Shown here one piece after another: positions 34,001 through 36,329 of a DNA stretch of 36,329 bases. The translations under genes were made by a program, and so were the position numbers. Every line of letters begins with the position of its first letter. Positions within the stretch are counted from its first letter, which is position 1. Below the pieces are notes generated by a model. The model was not told where the DNA came from and ran no database searches. It saw nothing but the letters and a program-made list of their open reading frames with translations. The DNA is from Sphingobacteriales bacterium TSM_CSS (lineage in GTDB: Bacteria > Bacteroidota > Bacteroidia > Chitinophagales > UBA2359). The stretch spans positions 1 to 36,329 of the forward strand of contig NBMY01000059.1 of assembly GCA_002212985.1 (NCBI GenBank), read 5' to 3'.

Positions 34001-36329
34001 ACAGGAGCAATATTATCCGATACCATTACCGTTCCCGTACAGGTTGCCGTATTGCCCGATGCATCGCTTACCGTCAGCACTACCGTATTGCTGCCAATAT
34101 TGGCACAGGTAAAGCTGCCTGGCGCTGCCGACAAACTTACGGTACCGCAATTGTCAAAACTGCCATTGTTTAATGCCGATGCACTTAGTGCAACACTTCC
34201 CGAAGCAGTGAGCAACAATGGTATGGGCGTAGTTTGACAAATAGCTGTTGGAGCAGTGGCATCCGGTATTATTACCGTAGCAGAACAAGTAGCAGTATTG
34301 CCGCTTTGGTCGGTTACCGTAAGGGTAACGGTATTATTGCCCGCAGTAGAACAACTAAAGACCGTCTGGCTCAAACTGTAATTGGCAATGCTACAATTAT
34401 CGGTACTGCCGTTGTTTACCTGTGCCGGTGTTATGGTTGCCGTACCACCCAAACCCAACGCAACAGTTACCGTTTGGCATACTGCTACAGGAGCTGTATT
34501 TTCCTGTACGGTTACCATAGCGCTGCAAGTTGCCGTGTTATTGCTTTGGTCGCTTACCGTTAAGGTAACAGTATTGGTACCCAAATTGGCACACGTAAAA
34601 TTAGATGGGCTTACACTCAAGCCTGTTATCGTACAATTATCGGTACTGTTGCTGTTTACTTGTGCTGCAGTAACCGTTGCATTGCCGGTTGAATTTAACT
34701 GCACCGTTACAGGTGTGCAAAGCGCTAAAGGTGCAATATTATCCGTAACCGTTACCGTAGCAGAACAGGTTGCCGTATTTTCATTGGCATCGGTTACCGT
34801 TAAGGTAACCGTATTGCTGCCCAGATTGGCACAAGTAAAATTGGTCTGGCTCAATGCAAGAGTTACCGCTCCGCAATTGTCTGAAGAGCCATTGTTTACC
34901 GCCCCTGCTGTGGTACTGCCACTGCCGCTGCTGTTCAATTGTACTGTTACATTTTGACATTGAGCCAAAGGAGCAGTGGTTTCAATTACCCTCACCTGTG
35001 AAGAACAAGTACTTACATTTCCGTTTACATCTGTAACGGTCAGTATAACGGTGTTAAAACCTACATCGGTGCAATCAAACAGGTTTTGGCTTAACCCGTA
35101 ACTTTGTATGCCGCAGTTATCGGTGCTATTCAGGTTTACCTGAGCCGGGTTAATGGTAACCGTACCACTTAAAGTAAGCGCAACCGTTACATCCTGGCAA
35201 ATCGCTGTCGGCGGCAAGAGATCTTGTACCGTAACCATTGCCGAACAGGTATTGGTATTGTTGTTTACATCTGTAACCGTCAGCGTTACCGGGTTGCTGC
35301 CAACATTGGCACAGGTAAACGCCGTCTGGCTCATGGTCAAGGACTGAATGCCGCAAGCATCGCTGCTGCCGTTGTTCACCGCCAATGCCGTGGTGCTGCC
35401 GTTGCCGGTATTGTCTAACTGAACCGTTACATCCTGACATACCGCTACCGGTAGCACCAAATCCTGCACCGTTACCGTTGCCGAACAAGTGGCAGTATTG
35501 TTGTTTACATCCGTAACTGTGAGCGTTACCGGGTTGCTGCCTACGTTGGAACAGGTAAACGCCGTCTGGCTCAAGGTCAAGGACTGAATGCCGCACGCAT
35601 CGCTGCTGCCGTTATTCACTGCCGCTGCCGTCGTGCTGCCGTTGCCGGTATTATCTAATTGCACCGTTACAGGCTGGCAAACTGCCACCGGAGCCACCAA
35701 ATCTTGTACTGTAACCGTTGCAGAGCAGGTAGCAGTATTATTATTTGAATCGGTAACCGTTAATGTCACCGTATTGCTGCCCACATTCACACAGGTAAAT
35801 GATGTTTGATTTAATGACAGGGTAACACCGCACGCATCGCTACTGCCGTTGTTCACCGCCGCCGCCGTCGTGCTGCCCGTGCCCGATGCATTTAACTGCA
35901 CCGTTACAGGCTGGCATACCGCCACCGGCGCTACCAAATCCTGTACCGTAACCGTTGCCGTACAGGTATTGGTATTGCCGTTTACATCTGTCACCGTCAG
36001 CGTTACCGTGTTCGGGTTCGTGCTTATGTCGGCACAGGTAAACGCCGTTTGGCTCAAGGTCAAGGACTGAATGCCGCACGCATCGCTGCTGCCGTTGTTC
36101 ACCGCAGCCGCCGTGGTACTGCCGTTGCCGGTATTATCTAACTGCACCGTAACGTTCTGGCATACTGCCACCGGTGCCACCAAATCCTGCACCGTAACCG
36201 TTGCCGTACAAGCGGCGGTATTGTTGTTTACATCCGTCACCGTCAGCGTTACCGTGTTGTTACCCACATTGGCGCAGGTAAACGCCGTCTGGCTCAAGGT
36301 CAAGGACTGAATGCCGCACGCATCGCTGC
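31075..36329 (-). CDS. Giant HYR/Ig/SprB-repeat adhesin with T9SS sorting domain, 5' end missing
   Basis: The frame is open from the right edge to a stop at 31075, giving 1751 visible codons; the N-terminus is outside. In order there are one partial and 13 full HYR-like repeats of about 80 residues (typified by NNGSSDACGIQSLTLSQTAF and TVTLTVTDVNNNTATCSATV), six Ig-like repeats of about 77 residues (SPVCxGxxxxLTAxGGxxYxWSGPxG), one SprB-like repeat (GNGSITLNVSGG ... YNYTWSPATG), and a T9SS type A sorting domain (ASPNPTSGMTTISF to the final RVMVVR). Each HYR repeat keeps paired cysteines, probably disulfides. The family makes long, T9SS-exported filaments used in adhesion or gliding. The 5'-most repeats are nearly identical at the DNA level, at a 240-bp period. 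Confidence 0.92.
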   Translation of the reverse strand, partial: SDACGIQSLTLSQTAFTCANVGNNTVTLTVTDVNNNTAACTATVTVQDLVAPVAVCQNVTVQLDNTGNGSTTAAAVNNGSSDACGIQSLTLSQTAFTCADISTNPNTVTLTVTDVNGNTNTCTATVTVQDLVAPVAVCQPVTVQLNASGTGSTTAAAVNNGSSDACGVTLSLNQTSFTCVNVGSNTVTLTVTDSNNNTATCSATVTVQDLVAPVAVCQPVTVQLDNTGNGSTTAAAVNNGSSDACGIQSLTLSQTAFTCSNVGSNPVTLTVTDVNNNTATCSATVTVQDLVLPVAVCQDVTVQLDNTGNGSTTALAVNNGSSDACGIQSLTMSQTAFTCANVGSNPVTLTVTDVNNNTNTCSAMVTVQDLLPPTAICQDVTVALTLSGTVTINPAQVNLNSTDNCGIQSYGLSQNLFDCTDVGFNTVILTVTDVNGNVSTCSSQVRVIETTAPLAQCQNVTVQLNSSGSGSTTAGAVNNGSSDNCGAVTLALSQTNFTCANLGSNTVTLTVTDANENTATCSATVTVTDNIAPLALCTPVTVQLNSTGNATVTAAQVNSNSTDNCTITGLSVSPSNFTCANLGTNTVTLTVSDQSNNTATCSAMVTVQENTAPVAVCQTVTVALGLGGTATITPAQVNNGSTDNCSIANYSLSQTVFSCSTAGNNTVTLTVTDQSGNTATCSATVIIPDATAPTAICQTTPIPLLLTASGSVALSASALNNGSFDNCGTVSLSAAPGSFTCANIGSNTVVLTVSDASGNTATCTGTVMVSDNIAPVALCQNATVTLNTSGTGTLSVSQINNNSTDNCGTVTALLNNTNYTCSNVGFNTVIMTVTDGSGNSSSCAATVQVLDNTPPAAICQSVTVSLGFSGTATVTPSQVNNGSTDNCGTVNLVSVSPNTFTCATPGNTVVLTVSDASGNTGTCSATVTVTDSTPPSALCKNATVTLGTGGTATLAATQVDNGSFDNCGGANVSVAPNMFTCSNLGANTVVLTATDFAGNTATCSATVMVTDNTAPAAVCQNISVTLGTGGTVSISPLQVNGSSTDNCGTVTPLTVSPNSFSCSNVGNNTVLLTVSDASGNTANCTATVTVGPLLSATATSNSPVCIGGAINLTATGGVSYNWSGPGGYTATGATPTRSGATLSMAGTYNVTVTNSSGCSAVLSTVVSVTSTAAASITGNSSYCVGGTINLTASSGTSYSWSGPNGFASTNAGISLSPATIAMGGSYTVTVSNGGGCTASASKTITVSAAPAAAISGSTGLCAGGTITLTASGGSSYAWSYPGGLSASGSTVTRSNATLAMGGTYTVTVTNTAGCTATAGTTVTVNAAPAAAAVSNSPVCVGSSINLTASGGVSYAWSGPNGYTSTAQNPVRNGATASMAGNYMVTVTGAGGCTATAVTSVTVNASPIVSVSGSSSLCSGGTITLTATSGFGSYSWSGPNGFTGTGQSVSLSGATTAATGSYTVTVTNAAGCTGSASRSVTVNALPAATAGSNSPVCSGSNITLTATGGTSYAWSGPGGYVSSAQNPVRTGATLAMGGTYTVTVTGAGGCTATAGTVVSVTSCGGGSLVVLTYSITKNSSTTLTGNGSITLNVSGGVPCTGASVYNYTWSPATGTLSASGTTATYSGLLAGTYTVTITDCGGNTLVQTYIVPNVTRGFKTGGDLAGDLQASPNPTSGMTTISFTSYTNEQAILKVYSVEGREVGVLFNDVTQPDTIYEFAFDMNNLPSGTYYAVLQTESGERQQIRVMVVR
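31655..33057. repeat. Ig-like coding repeat block (six units)
   Basis: Six tandem units of about 231-234 bp, each encoding SPVC-, WSGPxGY- and YTVTVTNxxGCTAT-type strands. They are diverged from each other, unlike the outer HYR repeats, so they are older. Confidence 0.85.
33058..36329. repeat. HYR-like coding repeat array, 240-bp period
   Basis: Thirteen full units plus one cut by the window edge. The landmark GAATGCCGCACGCATCGCTG recurs near 35586, 36069 and 36309, with near copies at 35347 and 35828, so the units are spaced by about 240 bp. Identity is highest at the gene's 5' side (right edge) and falls toward 33060. Confidence 0.9.

Noticed and set aside
32984-34957. Long plus-strand frames of 191-296 codons opposite the HYR array
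   Set aside because: They are antisense shadows made by the biased, repetitive composition of the adhesin gene; their V/T/L-rich translations just mirror the repeats.

Overview
The window looks like a chromosomal contig from an environmental member of the Bacteroidota (Bacteroidetes). The evidence is several large secreted proteins with type IX secretion (T9SS) type A C-terminal sorting domains, HYR/SprB/SdrD-like adhesin repeats, Bacteroidota-type promoter boxes (TAnnTTTG) a short way upstream of many starts, a KdsB-type LPS gene, a CrtZ-type carotenoid hydroxylase and an M43 cytophagalysin-like protease. Closest relatives are probably in the Sphingobacteriales/Chitinophagales/Saprospirales sphere, but genus cannot be read from the sequence. 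I see no rRNA, tRNA, CRISPR array, transposase or prophage core genes.

Layout, left to right. 1-3200 (-): 5' part of a giant SdrD-like/Ig-repeat surface protein whose 3' end lies off the left edge inside a 210-bp tandem repeat. 3693-6342: ZIP metal transporter (+), class IV aminotransferase (-), CtlX-type guanidino hydrolase (+). 6424-10124 (-): two half-transporter genes forming an asymmetric heterodimeric ABC exporter. About 10.3-10.6 kb: a possible small transcription unit. 10708-12848 (-): an AT-rich MjaI-type restriction-modification pair whose methyltransferase carries a C-terminal, apparently degenerate staphylococcal-nuclease-like domain. 12943-14988: scoB (-) and an RlmI-like rRNA methyltransferase (+). 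15121-18993 (-): a T9SS protein and a beta-helix (pectate-lyase-like) protein interrupted in frame by a 26-base poly-C (poly-G in the coding strand) tract. 19238-26333 (-): a Yej-type peptide ABC importer (binding protein, permease B, permease E) with a secreted M43 metalloprotease gene between the two permease genes. 26551-30969: CrtZ, a YkuD_2 L,D-transpeptidase-like protein, KdsB, an LprI-like small secreted protein, YqgE and a tocopherol-cyclase-family protein. 31075-36329 (-): a giant adhesin with at least 13 HYR-like repeats, six Ig-like repeats, an SprB-like repeat and a T9SS sorting domain; its 5' end is off the right edge, again inside a tandem repeat.

How the parts may work together. 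The importer plus embedded protease suggests extracellular protein digestion coupled to peptide uptake. The giant repeat proteins are probably T9SS-exported adhesins. The beta-helix protein looks built for on/off phase variation: either a one-base loss or a one-base gain in the G tract brings a stop codon almost at once. The restriction-modification pair is probably CTAG-specific by homology; by eye I find only four CTAG sites in the whole window, which fits selection against that site. Both window ends fall inside near-identical tandem repeats, so they are likely assembly breaks.
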